Source: Icerya purchasi
Taxonomy: Eukaryota; Arthropoda; Insecta; Hemiptera; Monophlebidae
DNA: 64,000 bases
Assembly: GCA_039619475.1 (NCBI GenBank)
Contig: CM077115.1
Coordinates: 144,340,274-144,404,273, forward strand
Direction of reading: 5' to 3'
The notes beneath the pieces were generated by a model that saw nothing but the letters and a program-made list of their open reading frames with translations, had not been told where the DNA came from and did no database searches. Made by a program: the position numbers and the translations under genes. Below are positions 47,261-59,599 of the stretch, one piece after another. Position 1 is the first letter of the stretch; each line of letters opens with the position of its first letter.

Positions 47261-50200
47261 CGGGAGAGGAACCAATTGGACCAGCGAAATATCTTATAGC
47301 CGCGGATTAATTTGAACTCCTCGAGTCTAAATAAAACGGTTGACATATTTCTAAAGAAGTAACCAGTCCGTTAAATTGAATGCGTTACTCAAAAAAGTCC
47401 CTAAAAATAAGGGGGGGGGGACAAAAATGAGGAGACTGGGATAAGAATTTTATCTAAACCTCTGTATCTAAACTTTAAATCGCATAATACAGCTGATATT
47501 TTCTCGTAATGTGGTAAGACAGTTTTATTACGAATAATATTTTCAAAAATACGGAAGTCTTCTCGTTAATTAAAAAATCACAAAAAATATCCCGACATAT
47601 TTCGGAGACCAACGCTATAGCATTCACAGGAACGGTATTATGTAATATAAAGTTAAAAACATAATGAAAACAAAGAAAATTATCGAATTACATGTTAAGA
47701 TCGCTATGCAGAGTAAATGTCAAAAATTTATTAAAAAATATTACGCAAAAATAAATTTTCTGGTTAAATGAATACACATATGCCTGTTTGTTATAAACCG
47801 TATAATATGGTTTTTATTATACATTTTTTTTCTTTTTGCTTAAAACGTTTAGACTGCTTTTTTTATTTATTTATTTATTTTTTTTTAATGCCACATTCAT
47901 AATTTTCTCGATTTACTCATCTTTTTTATTAATTTAATTTTAAGATAGTTTTATATTTTTATAATAAATATAACCCCGTTTGTTTATTTTATTCGTTACG
48001 AAAACCGTTGAAGAATTTATTATTCCGGTAGAATTACACACAATTGTGTAAATGAAAACGTATAGAAAGCGAAAAATCTAATATTATTAATATCATAAGC
48101 CCCGCTTATTCTCTACGAAAGGAGTATCGTAAAAATTACTGAACTGTATGCTTAAATTTCAATATAAATTATAAATATATAATAACGGTACAAACAAAAC
48201 GGTAGACCGAACAAATTATTTTCATGTCGAAATACGTATATACATCAGAAACTGACACAAAACGTATAAAAATAGTAATCAAAATTTACAAAAAAAATAA
48301 AAACCTATAATAATAAACAAAAACAAAGTTAAACATTATGACGTCACTGGAAACAAACTTCAACTATTGTAAAATTTTTACGAATACGAACCACGGAACT
48401 AGCTTCTAAAAAATATCAGCCACCTTTAAAATCGTCTAATACTTTTTTTTCGATTTTTTAAATAATCGAGATTTTTTGAATAATCCAATATTCAAAAAAA
48501 CAATTAGCAGTTAATTTGTCGATTATATCCACCGCATATATATATATATATATAAATAACTATAAGTGTATATATATATGATGTATGTGTATACATATAT
48601 ATTTATAGTATTTTTTAATCGTTGCATAATATTCGTAATTCATCTCGATGAATACTATTGTAATTCTTATCTTAGTCATTGAGAAATGTGTACGCTAAAT
48701 TATAAAATTTTCTGTTCCACAAATGAAGGCTAAAGAAAAACAAAACAAAAAACTCCGAGAAACGCTTCACAAATGAAGACTATGAATATTATTAGAAATA
48801 ATGTATCACGAGGTAATACCGGATTACCGTAAAGTAAAAAAAAAAAGAAAAAAGTAATTACGATACAAATCGTTTTTGAGTAAAAGACAGAGTATTTAAA
48901 TATTTTAATCCCGCTCAATTAAAAGACAAAAAAGTAAAACGCGGGAAAATCCAGATGCCGCTACAGACGAGCACAAAACTGCGGGAAAAAACTGTAGAAA
49001 AAATCATTAAGCTCGTGAATTATTGCGCCACATACGTAGAAAGCGTTCTTTATGGTGTATCTATTTTAGGATCGATGAATTGCAAATTATATTGCAGACG
49101 GAATTATAAAAGATATCCAACCATATCTTCTTTGAATGTCCATACTCTCGATCGAGAACAAGCCATCCCTTATTCCAATTTGTGACATTTTAAACTTCCT
49201 GTTGTGCGCCTCCTACATACTGTCTCTTCCCTCCTAGTCTCCGTTATCACCATGCTCGGTTCCTTCATTCCTGACCGAATCCGTGTATTTAACCGATCTT
49301 TTCCGTTCCTAACGGTGCTGGGTAAAGGTAATTTACTGACGTGCCCCTCCAAAAAAAAAAAAAAAAAAAAAAAACAAAAATAAATGGCGAAACTCGGGAC
49401 ATATGAACTGATCGACATTTATTATATATGCGCGAATAATATACCTGTCCTCGCTGGTTTTTTTTAAATTTCACTTATCATAAATTTAATGCGAAAGCAC
49501 ACAATTCGCCGAATAAAACCATTTTATATTCTTTCTTTTCGTGTTTGCTTCAAGAATAGAATTCCACACTTGGAATAAACTTCAAATATACGAACTAAAG
49601 TTTCAAATAACAAGTTGAAAAACAAAAAAAAAAAAAAAGAACCGACGTTCTATTCAACTGCTCGAGCCAAAATTCGGTGATTTAAAAAAAAAAATCAAAT
49701 TATTTCGACTACATTAAGATATCCGAAAGGATTTATTCGTCGAAAAATTCGGAAAATTTGTAAGCGAATTCATTCGGTTGACATTGCCACCAGCCTTTAA
49801 ATCCGAATATATTGATTGACTCTTCTACAAGTAGATTCATTTCAGCTCCAATCTATGATTTTTTTCCACTACGTTCGACGCTTTAAGGCTTAAATCGAAG
49901 TGCGGATGCAATAGCGAATAAAAAGTTAAAAAACGGACTTCTTTGTAGACTAAAAGGAAAAGTGTGTGAGGCCCGATAAAACTAAGAGAAATTGTAAAGT
50001 CAATACATTGACTTTGAGATACATTATCTAATAATCAGCGCTTAGATTCAGAAATGGAGGCCTCTTCCGGTCGAAGCGAAATGGTTTTGAACCCCGACGA
50101 CTTTTAATACGTACCGCGCGTTGTTCAATTTTTTATGCAACACATACTAAAATTGGTTTTATGCTTATTATAATGACTAATTTGGAAAAAAATTAATAAT

Positions 50201-50665
50201 ACGACGACTTACTCTTCGGTACATTTTTAATTGTACTTTAATACAGTCCCTATTTTTATGATGCGAGATTTCGTTAGAATTATTGGTAATTAAATATTTC
50301 GAAAATAGGGAAACTGTTTATTGAGAATGGGATAACGAGAAAAGATTGCGTGTTCTTCGGGTTACTCATTTTTTCTTTTTTTTTTTTTTTCTTTTTTTTT
50401 TTGACGCGACAATTACGAACATTACACATATAATTCAGCGGGGAAGTAAATTTTTCTACAAGTATCAAAAAACGTGCGTCAGCCAGATGCCCTACTACTC
50501 GGACCAAATGCCACTGCCTAACGTAACTGGCGATAATTGTAATGATAACATCAATCGGTTAATTTATCTAGCTATTGGTTCTGGAATTTCTTCCGCGCGT
50601 CAGCTTTTTATCTGCGTCTTAAATTAGCGATTTATTATAGCTTTAAAGATTAGGCAAATATCAAA
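47261..50665. other. AT-rich non-coding DNA
   Basis: Contains a G run at 47,411-47,420, TA tracts near 48,536-48,552, A runs at 49,349-49,374 and 49,623-49,638, and T runs at 50,377-50,402. No gene recognised; the 76-, 82- and 93-codon frames match nothing known. Confidence 0.5.
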
Positions 50666-50667
50666 AG

Positions 50668-51035
50668 ATTACCGCATTTGAAATGTACTGTTATCGGCGC
50701 ATTCTGAAAATATCATGGGTGAAAAAGGTTACTAATATCGAGGTACTTCAAAGAACGGGAAAGACCCCCTTGAAGTAATGCAAACCATCAAGAAACGGAA
50801 GCTGCAGTGAACACATTATACGAGCAAATACGAAATTCTGAAAATCATATTGGAAGGAAAGATAAAAATGGGAAGAGATCGAGAAGAAGATGACAAAATT
50901 CATGAATAAGCTTATCAACTGGTTCGACTGCCCTTCTCTATACAACTCCTCTGATCGGCCATTGTAAAAGAAAATTTTCAATTGTGGATCGCCAACCTTC
51001 AATTTGGAGACGGCGGATGAAGAAGAAGATCAAAC
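50668..51035 (+). pseudogene. LINE ORF2 3' remnant, copy 2 of a family
   Basis: The plus-strand frame from 50,668 reads ITAFEMYCYRRILKISWVKK then VTNIEVLQRTGK, the well-known segment before the LINE C-terminus. After a frameshift come traces equivalent to KFEILKIILEGK, then KLINWFDCP, then GSPTF near 50,988. It overlaps in content with 26,565-26,985 and is likewise broken by stops and shifts. No tail is seen. Confidence 0.75.
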
Positions 51036-52060
51036 AAACGCAGGGGGTAGAAGTTTGGAGAATATTAAGTTTTAATGCGAATAAGAACGCGGGACATTGT
51101 CTAAGCACTTGTTTAGACTGACTATGGAAAGTGCAACATGGAATAATAGTAGGTATGACACACAGCGCTTCAACAATATTCGAACAGATCATCGCTAGTA
51201 CAATGACGTCTTGATAGAATACACTGACTATTATAATATGTGGGGGCACTGCTTGTCAATAATCGGTAGTTTTATAACTTTGTGGCAGTTGAATATTTAA
51301 ACTGCAAAAGCGACTAATGATTAAAACTGTTTCAAAACAAAAAAAAAAAAAAAATCACTAATGAAATTAAAAAGTCGATGTCGAAGGCAAAAAAAAACTT
51401 CTCCCACTCCCCTAAAATCCTTGAACCGTAGTAAAAGGCTTTTGGATTTATCCGAAAAACACTTTTGACCGTTTCCTTCGGATAATTTAATTTTGATTAG
51501 ATCTCTCAGAGCGGTCAAGGAAAGTACTTGCTCGCTCAAAAACTTGTTGGCAAGACTCGTTCTCTGTTTTCTGATAGTTGAGGAAACCAGATTTTTCAAA
51601 TACCGCGGGGATACTATAACTTCAAAAGTAATGTAACAAAAAAGAAAATAAAACACGCAGAAAACGAACGGTTACAATCAAAAAAGAGATAGATAAATAA
51701 ATAAATTACGAGCTAAATGCAAAACCGTGTGCTGTCGTTGGATGATACGGGGAAGAAGAAGAAATCCGCAAAATGGCATTCGCGCCGTCATTTAATGGTA
51801 TATTACGCCGGGAAATATTCTTCATGTGATGATGGTACCGACACGGCGCCAGAAATTAGTTTCCGACAAACGGATTTTCATCTCAAAAATTTCGATTCGA
51901 AGCAGACAAAATGAATCAGTTTAATAAAGAAAAAAAGTTTCACTTGTTGGAAAACTGAAAAGAAAAAAAAGTAAATAAGATATAAAAACCAAACTAAATC
52001 CGATAAAACCGTCTTTGTATATTTGTATATTCGGTAATAAGATTTCCGAGTGTTTCGTCG
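51036..52060. other. Non-coding DNA
   Basis: Nothing recognised. Frames at 51,321-51,656 (minus) and 51,717-51,914 (plus) have no domain. Confidence 0.45.
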
Positions 52061-52071
52061 GGTTCGGTCAC

Positions 52072-52467
52072 GATGAGTCGGTAATATGCGAATTTTGTTT
52101 ACCGTAAAAACTCGGATTTTGACATGTGTCTCACGGCTTTAGATTGTTTCGCAAAATTACAAGTGTTGCTACCGAACACAGTGTTGTTAGCCCGAGAGTT
52201 TCTCATTATCTCCGTAAAAATGTCCGTTCCAATCGGTTTTTAATCATGCCCCCGGTATGTTTACTAAAACGAAACGCGGCTGTCTCGCAGCGTGCGTTAT
52301 CGGGCAGTTTCTCCCGTCACCGACTTGACACGGATATGTCTTACGGCTCGGAGCTGTTTCGTAAAAATGTGCTAGCCGGCGGGAGGGGGGCATACTCGTG
52401 TGGCAATTTTTCTGACGGAATGTCTTATTCGTTTAAATTCTTTGCACGTAAACAGCGATCGTACTAG
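52072..52467 (+). other. Degenerate short repeats overlapping a 113-codon open frame
   Basis: The frame 52,126-52,467 contains recurring peptide motifs MSHGFRLFRK, SHYLRKNVRSN, MSYGSELFRKN and MSYSFKFFARK. At DNA level they trace to units with ATG(T)C/GT...TTTCGTAAAAATGT. A further unit (ATGAGTCGG...ACCGTAAAAAC) lies just upstream, out of frame. It may be a small minisatellite that happens to be open, or a repeat-protein fragment. No known family is recognised. Confidence 0.35.
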
Positions 52468-52653
52468 TTCGCTCTCTAATTATAGAAGAGAGATTCCTCC
52501 GTAGTAAAGTCTCTTGAACTTATAGTATCACCTTCGGTGGTACGTAGAGACATGTTGTACAAATCATCTCGCGGCCTTATATAAATAAATTTTTTCAAAA
52601 TAAAAAGCAAAAAAAAAAAAAAAAAATCAAAACCTTTTTTTCCCCTTTAAACT

Positions 52654-52862
52654 GATTCGAATTTGTTAATTCACTCGACTCTACGCAAAAGTACGAACTC
52701 GCGGATACTTTGTTAATTGCCCACGATGAAATATTGAAATGCATTTTATAGCACACCATTTCGAAAATGGTAATTCACTCGACTCTACGCAAAAGTACGA
52801 ACTCGGAGATACTTTTTTTAATTGCCCACGTGAAATATATTGAAATGTATTAATTTTTTAAC
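52654..52862. repeat. Tandem duplication, period 104 bp
   Basis: TAATTCACTCGACTCTACGC and the following AAAAGTACGAACTCG occur at 52,667 and again at 52,771. AATTGCCCACG and TGAAAT..TTGAAATG follow in both. The units differ by a few substitutions and small indels, so this duplication is younger than the one at 34 kb. Confidence 0.85.
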
Positions 52863-52936
52863 ACATCGTTGAGACGGCATTTATATGAAACGAAATCGGC
52901 AAATGCTCGCTAATTAAACGAAACACGCGTGTGGTA

Positions 52937-53165
52937 ACCTCCTATAGTGTGGTTAAAGCGCTTGGCTACGAAATACCAGAGGTGTCAATCGATACACGTC
53001 TTGTTCCGGATCCAAGTCGTTAAAAATTGGAATATATTTGTCATATCAGAGAATTATCCCCCCCGGGGGGGGGGGGGGGAGAAAGCAAAATGATTCCAGG
53101 TGGAACTGGCCCCAGTATTCATTAGGCTTAGCACGTGATGAGGCTTAACTTCACTACTCCCTACG
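52937..53165 (+). mobile_element. tRNA-derived SINE, copy C (partial)
   Basis: The head TAGTGTGGTTAAAGCGCTTGG (from 52,945, shown here in part) and CAGAGGTGTCAAT, then CCGGATCCAAGTCGTT, TGGAACTGGCCCCAGTATTC, ATTAGGCTTA and GGCTTAACTTCAC, follow the order of copy A at 22,201-22,478. The middle is disrupted by a run of C then a run of G (53,058-53,081). It is more diverged than copies A and B. Confidence 0.7.
53058..53081. repeat. C run joined to G run
   Basis: About seven C followed directly by about 16-17 G inside SINE copy C. It is self-complementary in part and unusual in AT-rich DNA; the run length may be affected by sequencing or assembly. Confidence 0.8.
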
Positions 53166-53169
53166 TGCG

Positions 53170-54540
53170 CGCCTGCTAATGGAGTTTAATTACAGAATAA
53201 TTTACTCCTAATACTAGTTTCTTCCGACTTACATTAATGCCGTTACACTTCTGAAAAGCCATACACCGCTTCTAATGATGAGTTCTTAAAAACGTTCCCC
53301 GGGCCGTTTACAAAAGCAATCTCACACGTCGCAGAATTCAGTCTATTTCGGTCGAATATAGACAGAACACAATGACAACTTTCCTCGATATTGTCGAAGA
53401 TTCGACTGGCCGAGTTGTTTCACTCAAACGTCAGCTAAGCCGGCTAATATTTATAAAATAACGACGATGAGACACATACATGTATCAGGCAACAGGAAAA
53501 GCGAGCTATTAACCTGCATTCGTGAAATATTATTGAACGTAGATGGCCCCGCGCGAGTCCGATGTGTGTCGGTCATATAGGAAGCGGACGAATACGACGA
53601 CTCGATTGTATAACGCAGGCTGTGAATCAGTACGCGAAAAATGATTTAGTTATAGACTGTGTGCGGATCATTCGTTCAGCACCATAAACTGTATCTTAAC
53701 TGAAATTAGCGATAAAAACAGAAAGAGCCGGACCGGTGTTCGCGAAAATAAGTGGCAAAATAGGGAAGCCCTAATTACAGGTGCTCGCGAAAAGGCAACG
53801 ACTTCGTTTGTATTAATAAAAAAAACCGATAAAAGTTGCACCATTTAATTCTTCTCTCTATGGTAATTTTTTACGTTGGATTTCTTAAAAGAGTACACAT
53901 ACTCTCTATGTATGTGCGCCTATAGGGAGAGAGTAAAATAAATTCGAAACATAAAAAAGGGTAATAATAATTCTTAATTATAATGCTAATTTCGTAAGCG
54001 TATTTCGGCAAAATTTGCTCGCTAAAACGATCTTATTTGCGCATTATTTGAAAAGAGCTGGTGTATATGTGGTTTTTACCGTACAATTAAACATTACGCA
54101 TGCAGCAACTTTCTTTTAATGTCGATAATAATTTACCTTCGAATGAAGTAGCCTAATGAGAATATTAAGTAGATTGTATGTGGAAAAAAAAAAAAACAAA
54201 GTCTGAAAGCATTTAAACCAGCCGCGTTGCTGATCTCGATGATCCTCCGACGGCTCGCGAGTAGAAAATCAATTTTTCACGTAGTAGATTGAAAAAAAAG
54301 GTTTTTAGATTTTTATTAGAACGGAAACAGAAGCGTGAAATCAAACAGGACACTATGCTAATTGCCTTTAAATATGTAAAAATATGATGTACATTAATAA
54401 AAATCAGTAGAAATGCTCTGGTTTCGCCGCAAATTTAAGTGTACCTATAGAGGTTTTTTTTACCGATATCGCAGGTCATCGATGTCGTATTTTTAAGTTT
54501 CGAAAAAACAAAAATTAAAAGGGGTCAATAGTTTTACCTG
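53170..54540. other. Non-coding DNA
   Basis: Slightly CpG-richer around 53,290-53,720. No gene or repeat recognised. Confidence 0.45.
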
Positions 54541-54542
54541 CC

Positions 54543-54582
<40 letters not shown>

Positions 54583-54596
54583 AACGATGACGACGA
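54541..54596. repeat. (CGA)n microsatellite
   Basis: About 13 perfect CGA/GAC triplets, then imperfect units to about 54,596. It would read as poly-Asp, poly-Arg or poly-Thr, but no open frame of note uses it. Confidence 0.95.
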
Positions 54597-55512
54597 TACG
54601 GTGTTTTTCTAACACTGCCCGGAGCAATTAAAAATAATGTAACTTTGATTCCTTCGAAACGATATGGACATTTCAATTCTCAGATCCTTAGGTGATCGAA
54701 GATGGCTGAAATGAATAAGTCGACATAACGAAGCCAATACATAAATAAGAGACACTAGTTAATTGTGTTTAGTTCGTCGGGTTGAATATCCTGCTGCCGA
54801 GAATTTCTAAAAATTTCACTTACACTGGATTGTAATGTTCATATAGCTGACGCGCCAAAAAAACATAACGACTTGAAAAGTACAAAAAGAAGCTGAAAGA
54901 AGTGAATTAACAGCAATTAGTGTAAGAAGTAGCTGCAAAAAATAAAGATAAACCAACATACTGACTCCACTACCTTCGATTCGGAAGAGTGGGTAGGAAT
55001 GTGGAAGAATCACATTTGCAGATTGTATGAGATATCAGTGTAGAGTTAGTAGAAATTATCCTTGGCGCAGTAGTAGCGATATACATATTTGTACAATCGC
55101 TGTGCGTCGTCCAGAGCACCATCCTGATTTCCTCGAAATGATTTATAGGAGAATCACGTTCCCGCAAGTATTTTTCGTATAAATTTTATCGTGTTAGAAA
55201 ATTGAAATTTGTTAGTAATTCTAAAAACCGCAGAGTTATAAAATACAGAATTCCCGATAACAACCGTAAAAACACACTTGTTCTCGTCCAAGCAGTGTAT
55301 GTTTTATACTCAGCCCGCACGTACATACACACAGTGTGACGCCTCAAGTTTTTTTGTTATTACAACCGATATAGAGTGGTACCGTTGGGCTGGGGTGGGG
55401 TGGGGCGGGGTGGGGTGGAGGGACTATTTCTCTATAAAGTCGAAAACTAACGAAAAATCAATTTGCATTCCATGAAAACAACTCTATTCCGATTTGCCGA
55501 ATTAATGTAACA
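54597..55512. other. Non-coding DNA
   Basis: No gene recognised. It includes the G-rich tract at 55,388-55,421 listed separately. Confidence 0.45.
55388..55421 (+). repeat. (GGGGT)n tract, G-quadruplex-prone
   Basis: Five successive G4 runs separated by single T or C bases meet the usual pattern for a stable G-quadruplex with one-base loops. Confidence 0.85.
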
Positions 55513-55520
55513 ATCTACTG
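55513..55520. repeat. Target-site duplication, left (ATCTACTG)
   Basis: Matches 55,943-55,950 (ATCTACTA) at seven of eight bases. Confidence 0.7.
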
Positions 55521-55942
55521 CAATGCCGTGTCCACGCAGGGGGTTTTGGCGGTTAAACCACTCCCATAAAAACTGAAATAGTTATTATAAATACACAGAA
55601 ATTTGAAAAAAATCAAAAATTTAAAATAAATATCGATGATATTTTAAAAGAAAAAAGAAAAAAATATGCTTCATATTTCCAAGTATTACTTCGTTAATAA
55701 CTTAAGGAAAATTTTTTTATTACGAGTATAATCATTGGCATACGTAATTTTCATTAATGTGTTCATGTACGGGGTAATTCATTTATGTAAATAATTAATA
55801 CGTATAAATCAAAATGATGGAAATGATTTTAATAGTATGCTTTTTTTTTAGGTGAAAAATGTATTGTTATTTATAGAATAAATATTTCAAGTAAAATTTT
55901 CAACCCCCCAGGCCCATTTTCAAAATTCTGGGCACGGGCCTG
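55521..55942. mobile_element. hAT-like MITE, 422 bp
   Basis: The left end reads CAATGCCGTGTCCACGCAG and the right end, reverse-complemented, reads CAGGCCCGTGCCCAGAA. They share the CA..CCGTG.CCA pattern. An 8-bp target duplication with seven matches flanks the element, the length typical of hAT transposons, and CAGGCCCGTGCCC-like ends are common among hAT non-autonomous elements. The interior is AT-rich with no open frame. Confidence 0.75.
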
Positions 55943-55950
55943 ATCTACTA
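55943..55950. repeat. Target-site duplication, right (ATCTACTA)
   Basis: Follows the right end of the hAT-like MITE; pairs with 55,513-55,520. Confidence 0.7.
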
Positions 55951-57145
55951 CGTCGATTTTAACGGCTAGCCTCAATTATATAATCTCCTTTTATTGCGGA
56001 AAAGCCGCAATCCTCTTTATTATCATCCTTTTGCGCAAATAATTTGCTAACAAAACACTCGCTCCGCCAGAGCCTTTCTTTCATCAGTCGGGAAAAGTGG
56101 CTTTTAAAAACTTAATTTTAAGTTCGCATCCCATTTTATTTCACGCTACAGAATTAAGTGTGCCGCAAAACAGAGTCATCGTCATAAAGTCAGATTTTGT
56201 CGTAGTCCGAAAACTGACCCGTTCGTTGGGCATCCTCTTGAGTTGTGCGATTTACAAAGAGAGTCATACGCACACCGTTTACGCTATGTAATTCGATTCT
56301 GCACCGACCACGTATTTCCTGTAGATTAAAATATTCTCGGGCAATTTTAACAGTTTTGGCACAGTTTGTAGTAAGGCCTTAATGTGTGTGCTGTGTGTGC
56401 CGCTGGTGCGGTATTATTCCATTACGAATGCGCCGGATCGTATAGGTTTATGATTTTACGATTTTATTCGTAATGTAATTAGAGCGAACCTACCGGAAGT
56501 TGATAATTTCATCATCGAGGGGAGGGAGAGAGAAAGTCGTAAAAACGAATTAAAATATTTTGCCCGTTAACGAAAAAACACTGAAACCGGAGTCGATCGT
56601 GTCCCTTCATCTTATACCAGCACTGGGGCGTGAAATAATAAGTAAAAATCGTTTCAAGAAGACCCGAAATAAAAGAAAACAAACAAAAAAAAAACAAAAA
56701 CGGAAGTCATTACTGCGCCAATATTTTTCTTTTTTTTTTGCAGATATTTTCAATATACAGAAATATTACGCGCGTCGATGTAGCGCTTTTACTAGGGTGA
56801 CGACGATCATTACATCCAAACTGTGCACGAGGACTTCTAAAATTAAGATTCGATAACTGTATTATCCATGAAAATATCCAAAGATATTTAGGTTAACCGT
56901 ATTGTCGTTGTAGCAATAGTATAATAATAATGTAATCGCTTGAAATTTCGTTGAAAAATATGTATTTATAATTTTTTACATACAAAAATTTTCTTCAAGC
57001 TGAAACGCTTGTCGACGAATTATCTCCTATTGAACACTTTACACCATCTTAAATTAACACATATACATGATCGTGTAATATTTACTTAATCTATCTATTT
57101 TACTTTGCAATAATTACTCTAATCTATTTCTATTTTCTATATTCA
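55951..57145. other. Non-coding DNA
   Basis: No gene recognised. A 98-codon frame at 56,560-56,856 is Lys/Arg-rich and overlaps A runs; not credible. Confidence 0.45.
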
Positions 57146-57147
57146 GT

Positions 57148-57680
57148 TTTTTTTTTTTGTTTTTTTTTTCCTAGCTTTTTTTGTTGCGCTTTGTCTTTTT
57201 ATTTTATGTTTATTATTTTTTTGATATTTTCTTCTTCCTGAAGCCATTCCTTTATTTTCCTTTCCCCTATTTTTTCCTTCTCTATTATTTCTTTGGATAT
57301 TTTATTCAACATCTGAGTCATATTTATCCGTTTGCTAATCTATGTTCTTGCTAACGGTAATTAGTTCGTAAAGTTTTTCCGTCAATTCGTATTCTGTGTT
57401 TATTCTTTCGCCCAATTGAATTTTCTTTTCTGCTGATATGTACTCCCATATCTTCAGTTTACATTCCTCTTATGCTCATTACGTTTTCTTTTTTAATTAT
57501 TTCACTATCGGTTTCTCCCCTTAAGGATTTCCTATTAATTTCAAGCATTTAATTTGCAGTTTATTTATTTTCCCCGAGTATAGTTTTTCTCGCCATATGC
57601 CTGAATTCCATAGCTGATCCTCGACTCTACTAGCGCATAAGGAACTACTTTTAATGTTTCATTTGTTGCGCATATTTCTG
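57148..57680 (-). pseudogene. Decayed LINE 3' end
   Basis: On the minus strand, broken frames read VVPYALVESRISYGIQAYG-like at about 57,590-57,655. The segment ALVxSRxSYGIxxWG marks the region after the RT core in LINEs. NKLQIKCLKL and KLYELIT-like pieces follow downstream. The copy ends in an A-rich tail on this strand (T runs at 57,147-57,170 on plus). Its pattern parallels MSRIRYGIEIWGEA and KLQKKCLKI in the 10.8-12.1 kb copy, so the two may belong to related families. Endonuclease and RT core are missing. Confidence 0.6.
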
Positions 57681-57689
57681 TTTTGTTTT

Positions 57690-59300
57690 TTTTTTAATCA
57701 TAAACAGTCATTCTTAATACGAGCCGGTGTTACGTTTTCCGGAGACTAACCTCATTTTCGCATTCCGAAAATTGAAAATAGAGAGATTGAACTGTGAGGT
57801 CGCAATAGCTAAAAATTAAAAATACACAATATGATTCTCTTATAGTGGAATATTATCGATAATTCTCGCTTCCGTTTCAATGGTACAGAACAGAATTTTT
57901 TTCACATAAATAAGTAGAAAATATTCAAATCAAATATCAAATATGCAATGTTTTTATTATAAAATTCCACGCGTGCTCAAAAAAGCGCGAGCAATGGAGT
58001 ACGATAGATGCGCACGAGAAGAGAATATTACAAAAAGTAAAAAGAAGGTTTCACATAAAAAATTTTTTAAACACTTAAAATTATTAATAATATTCTTTGA
58101 TACATTTTAAATTAAATAAACCAATCAAATTAGAAACAAATTGCATATAAACAAAACTGTAAATAACTTTAAAAATAACTGTAAATAAGAATACGCAGCC
58201 AAATATCATTCCCATGAATGCTCACATTTTACATTTTATACATACATTAAGCCACAATAATATCCCATATCATATTGTAAATTCATACCAAAAGTCGCGA
58301 AAGTATTTTAAGCACACACACATCCAAGTAAAATAAGTATTGGAACAGTTTATTTTTTTCTCATTTTTGTTTATTATTTTTTTTAATAATTTTTTTTAAT
58401 AATTTTTTTTAATAATTTTTTTTCTTCGCTGAAACCTCAATTTTCATAGTTATCAATCAGTACGTAACTTTAAAGGGCGTACGATTTTTTTTTTTTTTTT
58501 TTGGTTAGCATCTATCTATCGTGTTTTTTAATTTATTTTTCTATTCAGAAATGATTCACTTTTTAAATAATAATCATTAAAGGTAGCTCCGAAGCATGTC
58601 GCAGACGAGATTAATAAAATATGATTTTTTTATTTTAATTTAATTTTCAACCTTATTACGAAACGACAAAACGGATATTACAAAAAAAAAAGCTAATACT
58701 AATGATAGTGAGCGGATTGAGATGTAGCTATAAAATTACAGAACTTTGTTGTGAAAAATACGAAACTCAGTCTCTTTAGAATAATTTAACATATCCAATA
58801 TCAGATGACAATATGTGACGACAATAATCACTTTTGAATGGGAAAAAAAAACAAACAAAAAAAATCCCCCCCCCCAAAAAAAGAAAAACGTATTCTAAAC
58901 AAAAAAGATTTTTTCAATAAAAAACATTTCACACAATATGAGAACACTACTGAACTCGGAACGAATCGGAATCAAATTACAACTGTCGATAGAGCAAACA
59001 ACAGAGGCTAATAACACAGTTTTATTCCGTATTTATCAAGTTAATATTTCTTCGTTTGTTTTATTTATTTATTCGTTTTACCGTTACTTTTCTCACTTCG
59101 ACCACAAGCGCCCTAGCCTGTTGATAAATACGAAAACTATCAGAATAGTGAATTCCGAAAATTATTGAAACACTATGTAACTCTATATTTTATATGCATA
59201 AAAGGAAATTAGTAGTCTCATTGCGGAGCACATTTACATTTTTAATTAATTCAGAATTAAAATTGCGATTAAGTAATTTCAGGAACTTTTGTTTGTCGGT
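57690..59300. other. AT-rich non-coding DNA
   Basis: Contains three to four TTTTTTTTAATAA units (58,376-58,431), T runs, and a C10 then A7 stretch (58,865-58,882). No gene recognised. Confidence 0.5.
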
Positions 59301-59319
59301 CTTACACACATATTATATT

Positions 59320-59358
59320 ATAAATGTGTCATGAGTTCGATTCCCAACGACGACGGCC
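59320..59358 (+). other. Isolated Pol III B-box-like sequence
   Basis: GAGTTCGATTCCCAACGACG (59,334-59,353) contains a near-consensus B box, followed by an A run. No convincing A box lies upstream. It may be the eroded head of another SINE. Confidence 0.25.
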
Positions 59359-59448
59359 AAAAAAAGTATTATAGACTGATATTTACTGAAAAGGTTTTAA
59401 TTTAATGATTAGAGTTAGTGGCAAAATGGTATTTAAAGCCAGGTCAAA

Positions 59449-59598
59449 AGAAAAAAAAAAAAAAAAAGAAAAAAAGAAAAAAGAAAAAGAAAAAAGAAAA
59501 AGAAAAAAGAAAAAGAAAAAGAAAAAAGAAAAAGAAAAAGAAAAAAGAAAAAGAAAAAAGAAAAAGAAAAAAGAAAAAAGAAAAATAAAAAATAAAAA
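59449..59598. repeat. (GAAAAA)n purine tract
   Basis: About 150 bp of GAAAA/GAAAAAA units, all purine on the plus strand. The Lys/Glu frame (59,405-59,650) and the Phe frame on the other strand are products of the repeat, not genes. Confidence 0.95.
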
Positions 59599-59599
59599 G

